From NCBI GenBank assembly GCA_016710335.1, contig JADJXQ010000002.1, positions 372,001 to 436,000 on the forward strand: a stretch of 64,000 nucleotides of DNA, given 5' to 3'. The stretch's first letter is position 1, and every line of letters begins with the position of its first letter. The DNA is from Rhodospirillales bacterium. Lineage in GTDB: Bacteria > Pseudomonadota > Alphaproteobacteria > Rhodospirillales > Defluviicoccaceae. Made by a program: the position numbers and the translations under genes. The notes beneath the pieces are model-generated. The model searched no databases. It had not been told where the DNA came from and saw only the letters and a program-made list of their open reading frames with translations. Positions 52,987 to 61,795 of this stretch are shown here, one piece after another.

Positions 52987-53979
52987 TTGGCGGAACTGCA
53001 ACACGACGTCATCGGTGTCGGCAATGCGATCGTCGACGTCCTGGCTCATGCCGACGAGGCGTTCATCGCCGCCAACGGCCTCAACAAGGGAACGATGACC
53101 CTGATCGACGCCGCGACCGCCGACGCCCTCTACGACCGCATGGGCCCGGCGGTGGAGGTTTCCGGCGGCTCGGCGGCCAACACCATCGCCGGTTTGGCGT
53201 CGCTCGGCGGCCGTGGCGCGTTCGTCGGCAAGGTGCGCGACGACCAGTTCGGCGCCATCTTCCGCCACGACATCCGCTCGCTGGGGATCGCCTTCGACAC
53301 CGCCCCGGCTCGCGACGGACCAGCCACCGGCCGCTGCCTGATCTTCGTCACCCCGGACGCCCACCGCACCATGCAGACCTGTCTCGGGATCAGTGCCGAG
53401 CTCGATCCCGAGGACATCGACGAGGCCGCCGTCGCCGCCGCCGGCATCACCTACCTCGAAGGGTATCTGTGGGATCGGCCGCGGGCCAAGCAGGCGTTCG
53501 TGAAGGCGGCGAACACCGCCCATGCGGCGGGGCGTAAGGTCGCGTTGAGCCTCTCCGATCCGTTCTGCGTCGATCGTCACCGCGCCGACTTCCTCGATCT
53601 GGTCACCGAGCATGTGGACGTGCTGTTCGCCAACGAGGATGAAATCGTCTCCCTCTACCAGGTCCACGCCTTCGACGAAGCGATCCGCCACGTGCGCGGC
53701 CACTGCGAGGTGGCGGCGCTGACCCGCTCCGAGAAAGGCGCCGTCGTCTTGTCCAAGGAACAGCTCCACGTTCTCGAGGCGGAGCCTGCCGACATGGTGG
53801 TGGACACCACCGGCGCTGGCGACGCCTACGCCGCCGGCTTCCTCTACGGGCTAACCTTCGGCCGCCCGCTCACCGACTGTGGCCGCCTGGGCGCCATCGC
53901 CGCCGCCGAGGTCATCAGCCACGTCGGCGCCCGACCCGAAGTGTCCCTCGCCGAACTGGTGAAGCTGAAGCGCGCGTGA
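52987..53979 (+). CDS. PfkB-family carbohydrate/adenosine kinase
   Basis: 330 residues of the ribokinase fold. GVGNAIVDVLAHADE opens the protein, EVSGGSAANTIAGLASLGG is the substrate side, and MVVDTTGAGDAYAAGFLYG holds the catalytic Asp and anion hole. Among PfkB proteins it is closest in pattern to the adenosine-kinase-like group of alphaproteobacteria. The start is TTG 52987, set by GAAGGGGGTG ten nt upstream; no ATG fits. It is followed by an MFS gene after 10 nt. Confidence 0.87.
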   Translation: MAELQHDVIGVGNAIVDVLAHADEAFIAANGLNKGTMTLIDAATADALYDRMGPAVEVSGGSAANTIAGLASLGGRGAFVGKVRDDQFGAIFRHDIRSLGIAFDTAPARDGPATGRCLIFVTPDAHRTMQTCLGISAELDPEDIDEAAVAAAGITYLEGYLWDRPRAKQAFVKAANTAHAAGRKVALSLSDPFCVDRHRADFLDLVTEHVDVLFANEDEIVSLYQVHAFDEAIRHVRGHCEVAALTRSEKGAVVLSKEQLHVLEAEPADMVVDTTGAGDAYAAGFLYGLTFGRPLTDCGRLGAIAAAEVISHVGARPEVSLAELVKLKRA

Positions 53980-53989
53980 GCCTGCCCTC

Positions 53990-55444
53990 GTGACGGATCA
54001 ACCCGGCCCGCAGCGAGAGCCAGCGAGGTCGTGGTCGGCGGCGGCGCGGGTCTATCGCGATCCGCGGGTGCTGGCGATGCTTTTCCTCGGCTTCTCCAGC
54101 GGGCTGCCATTCGGGGTGCTGGCCGAACCGCTCTCCGCCTGGCTCATCGAGTCCGGCGTCAGCCTCACCGGGGTCGGGCTGTTCGCCCTGGTCAGCCTGC
54201 CGTACTCCCTCAAGTTCCTGACCGCGCCGTTTATCGACCGCCTGCCGCTGCCGCTGCTGACAGCCGCGTTCGGGCGCCGCCGCGGCTGGGCGCTGTGCGG
54301 CCAGGGGGTGCTGCTCGTCGCCATCGCCGGCATGGGCTTTACCGACCCAGGCCACCAGATCGCCTGGACCGCCGCATTCGCCATCGCCGTGGCTTTTGCG
54401 TCGGCCGGTCAGGATGTGGTCATCGACGCGTACCGGGTCGAGATCCTGGAGGAGCGTGCATTGGCCGCCGGCGCCGCCACCGCCGTGTTCGGCTGGCGCA
54501 CCGGCCAGTTCGCCGCCGGCGCCGGCGGCCTGATCCTGGCGGACCTCCTGCCGTGGTCGACGGTGTTCCTGATCCTGGCATCCCTGGTCCTGGTCGGTGT
54601 CGCCGCCATTCTGGTCAACCCCGAACCCGCGGCGCGCATGACCCCTCAGTCCCTGGAGCGCGAGCGCCACGCCGAACGCTTCCTGGAGACCCGCCGGCAT
54701 CTGCCGCGGGCTTTGGCCGAGGCGCTGGCGTGGCTCTATGCCGCCGCGGTCCTGCCGTTGCTGGAATTCATCGGCCGCCGCGGCTGGCTGGCGATCCTCG
54801 CGTTCATCATGCTCTACAAGTTCGGCGACGCGGTCCTCGGCGTCATGAAGGTGCCGTTCTTCCTCGACCTCGGCTTCACCAAGACCGAGATCGCCGAGGT
54901 GGTCAAACTGTTCGGCACCGTCGCCACCATCGGCGGCGGCCTCATGGGCGGCGTGCTGCTGGCCCGCCTCGGCATCGTGCCGGGGCTGTTCCTCTGCGGC
55001 GTGCTGATGGCGCTCTCCAACCTGGTTTTCGTCGTCCAGGCCTGGGTCGGCCCCGACGTCGCCATGCTCGGCCTGACCATCGCCGTCGAGAACGTAACCA
55101 CCGGCATGGGCACCACGGCCTTCGTCGCCTACCTCTCGTCGCTCTGCAACGTCGCCTACACCGCCACCCAATACGCCCTGCTCACCTCCCTCATGGCGCT
55201 GTCGCGCACCGTCCTCTCCTCCGGCGCCGGCTGGCTCGCGGAGGTGTTGGACTGGCCGTCCTTCTTCCTCGCCACCACCCTCGCCGCCCTCCCCGGCCTG
55301 CTCCTACTCCTCTGGATGTGGCGCCGGTTCGATCCCGAAGCGGACGGCCTCGCGCCTCGACCGGCCGACGCCCACGCCGCGCGATCCTCGGCGTCTCAGG
55401 GCGCTGCGCGATCGCCTGTTTCGTCCAAATCGGAAATGACTTGA
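53990..55444 (+). CDS. AmpG-like MFS permease
   Basis: 484 residues, 12-14 TM helices. MLFLGFSSGLPFGVLAEPLS, SLPYSLKFLTAPFIDRLPLP and FGRRRGWALCGQGVLL are AmpG signatures. AmpG imports GlcNAc-anhydroMurNAc peptides from cell-wall turnover, which would feed the AmgK/MurU pathway at 18-19 kb. Functional identity is inferred from family. The start is GTG 53990. The last 49 nt overlap the hepT 3' end on the other strand. Confidence 0.85.
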   Translation: MTDQPGPQREPARSWSAAARVYRDPRVLAMLFLGFSSGLPFGVLAEPLSAWLIESGVSLTGVGLFALVSLPYSLKFLTAPFIDRLPLPLLTAAFGRRRGWALCGQGVLLVAIAGMGFTDPGHQIAWTAAFAIAVAFASAGQDVVIDAYRVEILEERALAAGAATAVFGWRTGQFAAGAGGLILADLLPWSTVFLILASLVLVGVAAILVNPEPAARMTPQSLERERHAERFLETRRHLPRALAEALAWLYAAAVLPLLEFIGRRGWLAILAFIMLYKFGDAVLGVMKVPFFLDLGFTKTEIAEVVKLFGTVATIGGGLMGGVLLARLGIVPGLFLCGVLMALSNLVFVVQAWVGPDVAMLGLTIAVENVTTGMGTTAFVAYLSSLCNVAYTATQYALLTSLMALSRTVLSSGAGWLAEVLDWPSFFLATTLAALPGLLLLLWMWRRFDPEADGLAPRPADAHAARSSASQGAARSPVSSKSEMT

Positions 55445-55761
55445 GGAAGAGCGGCACTCAGTTCCGGAAGAAAACGAACAACAGTCTGGTAGATAATGTT
55501 CGGATCGGTGCCGAGGTAGTCGTGAACCAAGCGATTGCGCATCCCCACGATGTCCATCCACGGAATGTGTGGATACCTCTCGCGGGTCTCGGGAGGCACC
55601 TTTTTGGCGGCTTCACCGATGACATGGAGGGAATAAGTCACTGCATAGCACGTTCGCTTGTCGGCGATGAAGTCTTCCGCGCTGAACCCACCAACGAAGG
55701 CTTGCGCTTGCAACGCGTATGTCAGCATGTCATCGAGATCATCCCGAACATCGCGCTTCAT
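55396..55761 (-). CDS. hepT: HepT-like HEPN toxin (DUF86)
   Basis: 121 residues. The HEPN ribonuclease motif is in MRNRLVHDYLG: Arg, four residues, His, one residue, Tyr (RX4HXY). In MntA/HepT pairs the antitoxin adenylylates this Tyr and silences the toxin. The ATG at 55761 overlaps the mntA stop by 4 nt, giving the antitoxin-first order. The 3' end runs 49 nt into the convergent AmpG-like gene, so its last 16 residues may be recruited from antisense sequence. GC content is lower than in the flanks. Confidence 0.9.
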   Translation of the reverse strand: MKRDVRDDLDDMLTYALQAQAFVGGFSAEDFIADKRTCYAVTYSLHVIGEAAKKVPPETRERYPHIPWMDIVGMRNRLVHDYLGTDPNIIYQTVVRFLPELSAALPQVISDLDETGDRAAP

Positions 55762-56051
55762 ACCGCCGTGACCTCGGCGAAGATCCGCTCACCGATCCTC
55801 GGCCTCAGGCCCTCTTTGAAGACAAGGTCGACGGTCACGCCCAGGGCTTCGCTCAGTTCGCGTTCGAGCCTGACGAGGTCGATTAACGTGACGCTATCGT
55901 CGACATCGACCAGCAAGTCGAGATCAGAATCGTCGCGTTGCTCGCCTCGCACGTAGGAGCCAAACACCCCCATCGACCTTATCGGGTAGCGCTTTCGCAA
56001 CTCCGGCTGCAGCCGGCGCAACTCGGCGAGCAATGTGTCGAGGTCGTTCAA
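55758..56051 (-). CDS. mntA: MntA-like minimal nucleotidyltransferase antitoxin
   Basis: 97 residues. The nucleotidyltransferase core is MGVFGSYVRGEQRDDSDLDL (GSxxRGxxxxxSDxD), with the third acidic residue in VTVDLVFKEG. It is expected to AMPylate HepT, encoded just downstream. The unit lies between the AmpG-like gene and a tRNA-Val, together with one orphan ORF. Confidence 0.9.
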   Translation of the reverse strand: MNDLDTLLAELRRLQPELRKRYPIRSMGVFGSYVRGEQRDDSDLDLLVDVDDSVTLIDLVRLERELSEALGVTVDLVFKEGLRPRIGERIFAEVTAV

Positions 56052-56130
56052 AGCTCATTCTCCGCCCGGTCGCGATGTTCTCAATACCGGCGGCAAGCCG
56101 CTCATGTCGGTCTGTCGAGACACAAGCATA

Positions 56131-56478
56131 CTACTCCAAATCGACAAGCCTTTCCTTCAGGCTAAGCTTCAGCCCGTCGACATCGTATGATACGAACTCG
56201 TATACAAAGAGGGCGATGTAGCCGCGCCGCACGAAGTGTTCAAGTGTATCATCCGGATTTGATGGACCCGACTTCGCCAATATCGCCTTGTCGCCGGACA
56301 GCAGCGCTTTGATGAAGTCCTGCGCTTTCGGGTTCTTGTCGCAGAATGCCGGCGTCATGTTGACGTCGTGGTACTGCTTCTGGCTATACCAGTATGAGTG
56401 TAACACCGGATAGCATATACCATCAACTGATGCAAACCAAGAACCGCGTCTGCCCGTTGCCTTCTTTTTCGCAAGCAT
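56131..56478 (-). CDS. Orphan hypothetical protein in the accessory patch
   Basis: 115 residues from ATG 56478, chosen because AAAGGGGGAAG lies 8 nt upstream; a longer frame to 56574 lacks such a site. It begins MLAKKKATGRRGSWFASVDG, has an aromatic-rich stretch (PVLHSYWYSQKQYHDV) and ends with an amphipathic helix (VDGLKLSLKERLVDLE). No family is recognised and there is no TM helix or signal. GC content is visibly lower than in neighbouring housekeeping genes, so recent acquisition is likely. It lies 79 nt upstream of mntA, same strand, and could be transcribed with it. Confidence 0.6.
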   Translation of the reverse strand: MLAKKKATGRRGSWFASVDGICYPVLHSYWYSQKQYHDVNMTPAFCDKNPKAQDFIKALLSGDKAILAKSGPSNPDDTLEHFVRRGYIALFVYEFVSYDVDGLKLSLKERLVDLE

Positions 56479-56744
56479 TGTCAGCTTCCCCCTTTGGTCC
56501 CTGAAGCACAGTGTATGCGACGTCGCCATGTTCCGGGCAATCATGAAGTGGCCTGAAGCCTTCTCCCACACCATACGTGAACCACTTCACTTCTCCGCCT
56601 GAAGCCAATCCACCTAGTTCGCCGCCTGAAGCGCATGGCTGCGATGAGGAGCGACAGGCGCTGCGCGATCGGGGTCTTGTCAACGCGGAGGGTTGGCACT
56701 AAGACTTCGGCTTCCGGCCGGCTGCAAGTGAAAGCCGGCGCACG

Positions 56745-56819
<75 letters not shown>

Positions 56820-56885
56820 GTTTCATCGGGACAACGGGTTCTCGTATGCCGCCCCGGCGCCGCCCGCCGGGTGGTGGGATGGGCC

Positions 56886-58945
56886 CTACACCAGCGCCCG
56901 CGGCAGGGCGACGCGCCAGTCGCGGCGGGCGACGGTGGCGTCGCCTTCGGAGGCAACCAGGTCGCCGGCGAGCTGGAACACCTGCGCCGTCGCCGACAAC
57001 CGCATCCGGCATTCAATGCGGATCGACCAGTCGCCGCGGCGGAGCACGGTGGTCTGGTCGAGTTCCGTTTCTGCCGACAACGGATCGCTCTCGATGATCC
57101 GGTAGCGCTTGATCAGCGTGTAGCCGAGTTCGAGGTCGATGGCCTCGAGCCGCGCCAGGGAAGCGCCGCCGAATTCCCCGCCGTCGCTTTCGAGGATGTA
57201 GACGACCTCGTTGGTGGTGAGGTCGGTCTCCAGACGGCGCCGCGTCGGAAAGTGGTGCAGCGTGGTGTAGGACGTGCCCGGCGCCGCCTCCGGCGGTTGG
57301 AACGGGCGTAGACGGTCGTCCTCCCGGCGTGGCGGCCGCACCGGCAGATCGACTACGCTCTGCCCCGTGCGCACCCCGATCACCGCCCCCGCCGGCGACG
57401 GCCACGCGATCGGCCAGTAGCTCGAGGACAGGGCGAGACGGATGCGATGGCCGGCCGGGAAGGCATGGGCGATGTCGTTGAGGCGGATCCGGACCTGCGT
57501 CCATTCGCCGGGAACCAGCGGCTGCGGCCGCTCGTGGCCGCCGCGGTGAGTGAGATTGAGCAGGCCGTAGGTGACCCGGAGCGACGAGCCGTCCGGCGCC
57601 ACGTCGCAGAGGCGCACCGCCAGGAGCGCCACCGGCTTGTTGCAGCGGAGATCGAGGGTGATGACCGTGGCCCCCAGTATCTCCAGGCGCTCATCCAAAG
57701 GATCGCTGTCGAACACCAAGGAGCCGCCGTCGTCCGCGCGCTGGTCGCGCGGGAACTCGCCCTCCGCGCCGAAGCCGCACCACTCGCCGCCCCGCATCCC
57801 CGTCGTCTGCGGCGATGAAAAGCTGAGTTCGCCGCCGGGCGCCGCCCCGTCCCGCCACAAATGACCGGGATTGAGAAAGAAACGGAGCGGGCGGATGCGC
57901 GCGCTCGGCCAGGCGTCCTCGGCGATCCAGCGCCCCGGCCGAACCGCGTATTGCGGTGCCGGCGCCACGCTCTCCTGCATCCACACCCGCAGGAGCGGCT
58001 CGTCCATGATGCCGGTCGCCCGTCCCTTCAGCCAGTGGTCCCACCAGGTGACCGCCTCCTGCAGGAACCCGATCGCCGGTCCGGGCACGCCGTCATGGGG
58101 AAAGAGATGCGCCCACGGCCCGATCAGCCCCTTCCGCGGACAGCTCAGGTTGGCCATCAGCCGCGGCACCGCATTCGAGTAGCCGTCCGCCCAGCCGCCG
58201 ATCGCGTACACGGGGCATGTGATCGCAGCGTAATCCTCGCACACCGAGCCGTGCTTCCAGTAGCCGTCGCGCCACTGATGGCGCATCCACAGCTCCGGGA
58301 ACGGCTGCAGGCGCTCGAGCCGCTGCCGCCACATCTCGCGCCAGCGCTCGCCGACGATGTGCGGGTCCGGCGGCAGCGCCGAAAACAGCGTCAGGATGGC
58401 GCCCCACTGCATGTTCTCGTTGAGGAGACAGCCGCCCATGTAGTGAGCGTCGTCAGCGTAGCGGTCATCGGTGGAGCATAGCGTGATGATTGCCTTCAGC
58501 GCCGGCGGCCGCAACGCCGCCACCTGCAGGGCATTGAACCCGCCCCACGAGATTCCCATCATGCCGACGGCGCCGCTGCACCATGTCTGCCGGGCGATCC
58601 AGGCGATGATCTCCAGCGCATCCGCGTGCTCCTGCACGGTGTATTCGTCGTGCAGTACCCCTCGGAATCGCCGGACCCGCGCAGGTCCACCCGCACGCTG
58701 GCGTAGCCGTTGATCGCGAAGTAGCGGTGGATCGGCTCATCGCGGGCGCGGGTGAAGTCGCGCTTGCGGTAGGGGAGGTATTCCAGAATCGCCGGCACCG
58801 GCTCGGTTGCCGCCGCCTTCGGCATCCAGATCCGTGCCGCCAGCCGGCAGCCGTCGGACATGGCGATCCAGACGTTCTCGATGTCCTCGATCCCGGCAAG
58901 GTCCGTCTCGGTCACATCGCTCCGATCCTGCGACCGCGCCTGCAT
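56886..58945 (-). CDS. CocE/NonD family alpha/beta hydrolase, frameshifted at a G-run
   Basis: Restored length about 686 residues. The N-terminal part (58945 to about 58660) has MSDGCRLAARIWMPKAAATE and VRVDLRGSGDSEG; the main frame continues with the nucleophile elbow GMMGISWGGFNALQ (Ser), the cap region, then the X-Pro-dipeptidyl C-terminal jelly roll (LPPDPHIVGERW, HRIRLALSSSYWPIAWPSP). These enzymes cleave esters or acyl-peptides. The break is at the CCCC run 58658-58661: one more base restores the usual GDSEG-x-LHDEY reading. It forms a unit with the gene upstream at 58958. Confidence 0.82.
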
Positions 58946-58957
58946 CTTCCGCAGCCC

Positions 58958-59917
58958 TCACGCGCCTTCGGTGGCGCGCTTCCCCTTGCGACGATTACGC
59001 GGCAAAAGCTGTTGCGTCGACCAGAAGCTGAGCGCCAGCCGCTCGCGAAGGTTGAGGCCGGTCTGCAACTCCCAACAGTTGACGATGCCGAGGCGGAAGC
59101 CCCCGGGCGGCATGGAATGGGCGGCCGGCGGGCGATCTTCATGGAAAGTGATCTGGATGCTGGAGACCTGCGGCGTCTGCCGCCACTCCTCCACCAGATC
59201 GAGGGGCGGATGGGCATACTGCACCCCATGCGCGCCGAACAGCACCACGCTGTACCCCTCCCGCCGGTCACTGTCGTCGAACTGCCACCGGCCCTCGGCG
59301 TAGAGATCGACCAGCGCTTCGGTCCAACCGGTGCCGTACAGATCCGGCCACTGGTCCGAGAAACGCAGGTGCACCTCGATGATGCGCGCGCCGATGGTCT
59401 CGAAATTCAGCATCCCGGTGTACCCGGCGAGGTTCCGTCGGGTCCAGTCGGCGCAGTAGGTTTCGACGTCCGCGCGCGGCTCGGCCAGCACCGTCCAGTA
59501 GTCGAACATGCCGCCAGGCAGCGCCTTGCCGATGACGTGGCGCCACCACTTCGGCTCGCCATCGACGATCGCCACGTCGGTGCTCACGTGCTCGCCCTCG
59601 AACAGCGGCATCCACATGTGGCCGGGGCGCTGCTGGCTCTTGTATTCCTTCAGGCTGCGCAGCACGCGGGAGCCGGCGCCCATGCCGCGCATGTTGTAGA
59701 TCGGCTTGCTGAACACCGGGAACGACGGCGGCTCGAGGCCATGCGGTCCGCACGGTACGTTCTGGCTCTCGGCGATGGAAAGCTTGTTGTAAATCCACTT
59801 GTAGTTCGGGTAGCGCGCCCACGCGTCGCCGTCCTCGGTCGGGACATGAACACCTTCCGGGCATGGAACATGCTCGAAATACTGCATGCGCCAGGGATCG
59901 GTTTCGTGGATCGGCAT
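58958..59917 (-). CDS. ATP-grasp-like protein of unknown function, partner of the CocE hydrolase
   Basis: 319 residues, soluble. Features that suggest an ATP-grasp fold: WIYNKLSIAES and PPSFPVFSKPIYNMRGMG near the start (Lys and Gly-rich loop), GEHVSTDVAIVDGEPKWW in the centre, and MLNFETIGARIIEVHLR with the acidic/His metal residues late. This is an inference from spacing, not a family match. Twelve nt separate its stop from the hydrolase start, so the two are probably co-expressed; a ligase-hydrolase pair acting on an amide or peptide-like metabolite is possible. Confidence 0.45.
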   Translation of the reverse strand: MPIHETDPWRMQYFEHVPCPEGVHVPTEDGDAWARYPNYKWIYNKLSIAESQNVPCGPHGLEPPSFPVFSKPIYNMRGMGAGSRVLRSLKEYKSQQRPGHMWMPLFEGEHVSTDVAIVDGEPKWWRHVIGKALPGGMFDYWTVLAEPRADVETYCADWTRRNLAGYTGMLNFETIGARIIEVHLRFSDQWPDLYGTGWTEALVDLYAEGRWQFDDSDRREGYSVVLFGAHGVQYAHPPLDLVEEWRQTPQVSSIQITFHEDRPPAAHSMPPGGFRLGIVNCWELQTGLNLRERLALSFWSTQQLLPRNRRKGKRATEGA

Positions 59918-60090
59918 GTCTGTTTGCTGCCTTCGAACTCATCGGCTGAGGGGAACGAAGCGGACCGCGGACCGTGAATACCAGAACCGCAGCGATAGCA
60001 CACGTTTTGCCGAGGCCACTGCGCCCTTGCCAAGACCGGCGCGCCGTCCGACTTTATGGGCTGACCAACCAGAAGGCGTCAGCGAGAAAA

Positions 60091-60996
60091 ATGAAGACCG
60101 AACCGGTTCACTACGTCATCCTCGAACGGCGCGGCGTTCTCGCCGTCGACGGCGCCGACTCCCGCACGTTCCTGCAGGGCCTGGTGTCCAACGACGTGCG
60201 GCGCATTGCCGCGGATCGCGCGATCTATGCCGCCTTGCTGACCCCGCAGGGCAAGTACCTGCATGACTTTTTCATGGTGGCGCAGGACGCGTCGATCCTC
60301 ATCGACTGCGAGGCGGAGCGTCTCGCCGATCTGCAGCGCCGCCTCGGGATCTTCAAGCTCCGCTCCGACGTGACGCTGACGGATCGCAGCGCGGCGCTGA
60401 CGGTCGCCGCCCTCTTCGGTGGAGACGTGCCCGGAGCGCTCGGCCTCGCGCCGGAGCCCGGTTCGGCGACCGCTTTCCACGACGGCGTCGCCTACATGGA
60501 TCCGCGCCTGGCGATTGCCGGCGCGCGGGCCGTGCTGCCGTCGGCCGATGCAGCGGCTGTCCTCGAATCGGCCGGGTTCGCTCCGGCGGACGCGCAGGCT
60601 TACGACCGGCATCGCATCCACCTCGGCCTTGCCGACGGCAGCCGCGACCTTATCCCGGACAAGTCGATCCTGCTCGAGAACGGCTTCGACGAACTCAACG
60701 GCGTCGACTGGGAAAAGGGCTGCTACATGGGTCAGGAACTGACTGCCCGCACAAAGTACCGCGGTCTGGTCAGGAAGCGCCTGGTGCCGGTGGCGGTGGC
60801 GGGGCCGTTGCCGGCCGCCGGCACGCCGGTGCTGCTGGAGGACAAGGAGGTGGGTGACATCCGCTCCGGCGTCGACGCGATGGCCCTCGCCTTCTTGCGC
60901 ATCGAGGCGCTGGAGCAAGCGGGAGCGGGCGGCACCCTGACAGCGGGAGAGGCCATCCTGACACCGCGCATCGCACCGTGGGCCGCAGACGGCTAG
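60091..60996 (+). CDS. ygfZ: Folate-dependent Fe-S cluster assembly protein YgfZ (GcvT-like)
   Basis: 301 residues. The invariant motif KGCYMGQELTARTKYRG (about 210-226) contains the reactive Cys, and FLQGLVSNDVRRI and LTPQGKYLHDFFM match the GcvT fold. YgfZ uses tetrahydrofolate and helps keep certain Fe-S enzymes (such as MiaB-type proteins) active, which fits mtaB in this window. ATG 60091 starts the conserved MKTEPVHYVILE; longer in-frame starts are not conserved. Confidence 0.92.
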   Translation: MKTEPVHYVILERRGVLAVDGADSRTFLQGLVSNDVRRIAADRAIYAALLTPQGKYLHDFFMVAQDASILIDCEAERLADLQRRLGIFKLRSDVTLTDRSAALTVAALFGGDVPGALGLAPEPGSATAFHDGVAYMDPRLAIAGARAVLPSADAAAVLESAGFAPADAQAYDRHRIHLGLADGSRDLIPDKSILLENGFDELNGVDWEKGCYMGQELTARTKYRGLVRKRLVPVAVAGPLPAAGTPVLLEDKEVGDIRSGVDAMALAFLRIEALEQAGAGGTLTAGEAILTPRIAPWAADG

Positions 60997-61060
60997 CGGA
61001 CCGTCGTGAACATTGTCATTGAGAGCATTCGCGCGGCGGATGCGCGCCGATTCAGCCAGC

Positions 61061-61390
61061 CTAGGCGGAAGACGGCGACGGCTGACCGTCTGACTCGGCG
61101 GCTGAAGACACCCTCTGGGCGGCGCGAACGCGCTTCTTGATACGGCGCAACCGCGGCGTCAGTTCCGAGTCGCGCGTGTCGAGCAGGAATGCGTCGAGGC
61201 CGCCCTTGTGGTCGATGGTCTTGATCGCCCGGGTGCTGATCCTGAGGCGCACGGACTCCCCGAGCGACTCGCTCAACGCCGACATCTCCTGCAGGTTGGG
61301 GAGGAACCGACGGCGGGTCTTGTTGTGAGCGTGGCTGACGTTGTTGCCGGTCAGCACCCCCTTGCCGGTCAATCCGCACCGCCTTGCCAT
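61061..61390 (-). CDS. rpmB: 50S ribosomal protein L28
   Basis: 109 residues starting MARRCGLTGKGVLTGNNVSH, with HNKTRRRFLPNLQ and LRISTRAIKTIDHKGGLDAF. A C-terminal extension beyond the usual core is common in alphaproteobacteria. No paired CxxC zinc motif is present. The start at 61390 has AGGCGGGG upstream. The frame stays open into a repeat-containing leader, but that extension is not conserved. Confidence 0.95.
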   Translation of the reverse strand: MARRCGLTGKGVLTGNNVSHAHNKTRRRFLPNLQEMSALSESLGESVRLRISTRAIKTIDHKGGLDAFLLDTRDSELTPRLRRIKKRVRAAQRVSSAAESDGQPSPSSA

Positions 61391-61795
61391 AGTCCCCGCC
61401 TTTCGTGACCTGTCGCTTGCATGATCTGCCGCTTGCATGATCTGCCGCTTGCATGATCTGCCGCTTGCATGATCTGCCGCGTCTCGTGTTGGCGACACCA
61501 CGCCGCACAACGCGCCGGGACCGCAAACGACCCCGGCAGCCCGACCTTGTAGGCGACCGACCGCCTTGCCGTCAAGAGCACCCTTCACCAAGGCCGCAAT
61601 CATCCGTTTCTTCATGGTAGGTTCGGCAAGTTGCAGCGCTTTGACGCGACAGCTCCCGTGGCCGTTCCCGCGCAAGCGCTCCGTGCAGCCTTGTCAGCCT
61701 GTTGCGGGCCGCTTAGGGTGATGCCGCTCTTGCCGCAAGGGGCGCCGGCAGGGCGTGCGGCTGGAAGAGCGTGTGAGCGGAAAAGGAAGAGCGCG
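61391..61795. other. Divergent region between rpmB and the liv operon
   Basis: 405 bases. It contains the 16-bp tandem repeat (61407-61480) in the rpmB leader. On the minus strand the frame is open from an ATG at 61615 (MKKRMIAALVKGAL ...) through the repeat into rpmB. On the plus strand no clear promoter pair was seen for livK; AGGAAG before 61796 is its ribosome site. Confidence 0.45.
61407..61480 (-). repeat. 16-bp tandem repeat, 4.6 copies, in the rpmB leader
   Basis: The unit is GATCTGCCGCTTGCAT on the plus strand. Copies lie at 61407-61422 (two mismatches), 61423-61438, 61439-61454, 61455-61470 and a partial 61471-61480. Three copies are identical. The array ends 17 nt before the rpmB start codon, so it is within the leader RNA. 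It has no spacers and is not CRISPR. Confidence 0.85.

Noticed and set aside
56551..56633. Three copies of GCCTGAAGC upstream of the orphan ORF
   Set aside because: Irregular spacing (46 and 27 nt) and short length; could be chance. Nothing else supports a repeat element.
61407..61480. Possible CRISPR array
   Set aside because: Repeat units are directly adjacent without spacers, and there are no cas genes.
61391..61675. N-terminal extension of L28 starting at ATG 61615 (MKKRM...) and reading through the tandem repeat
   Set aside because: L28 homologues start at MARRCGLTGKG, and a good ribosome site precedes 61390. Kept only as an alternative in the repeat finding.
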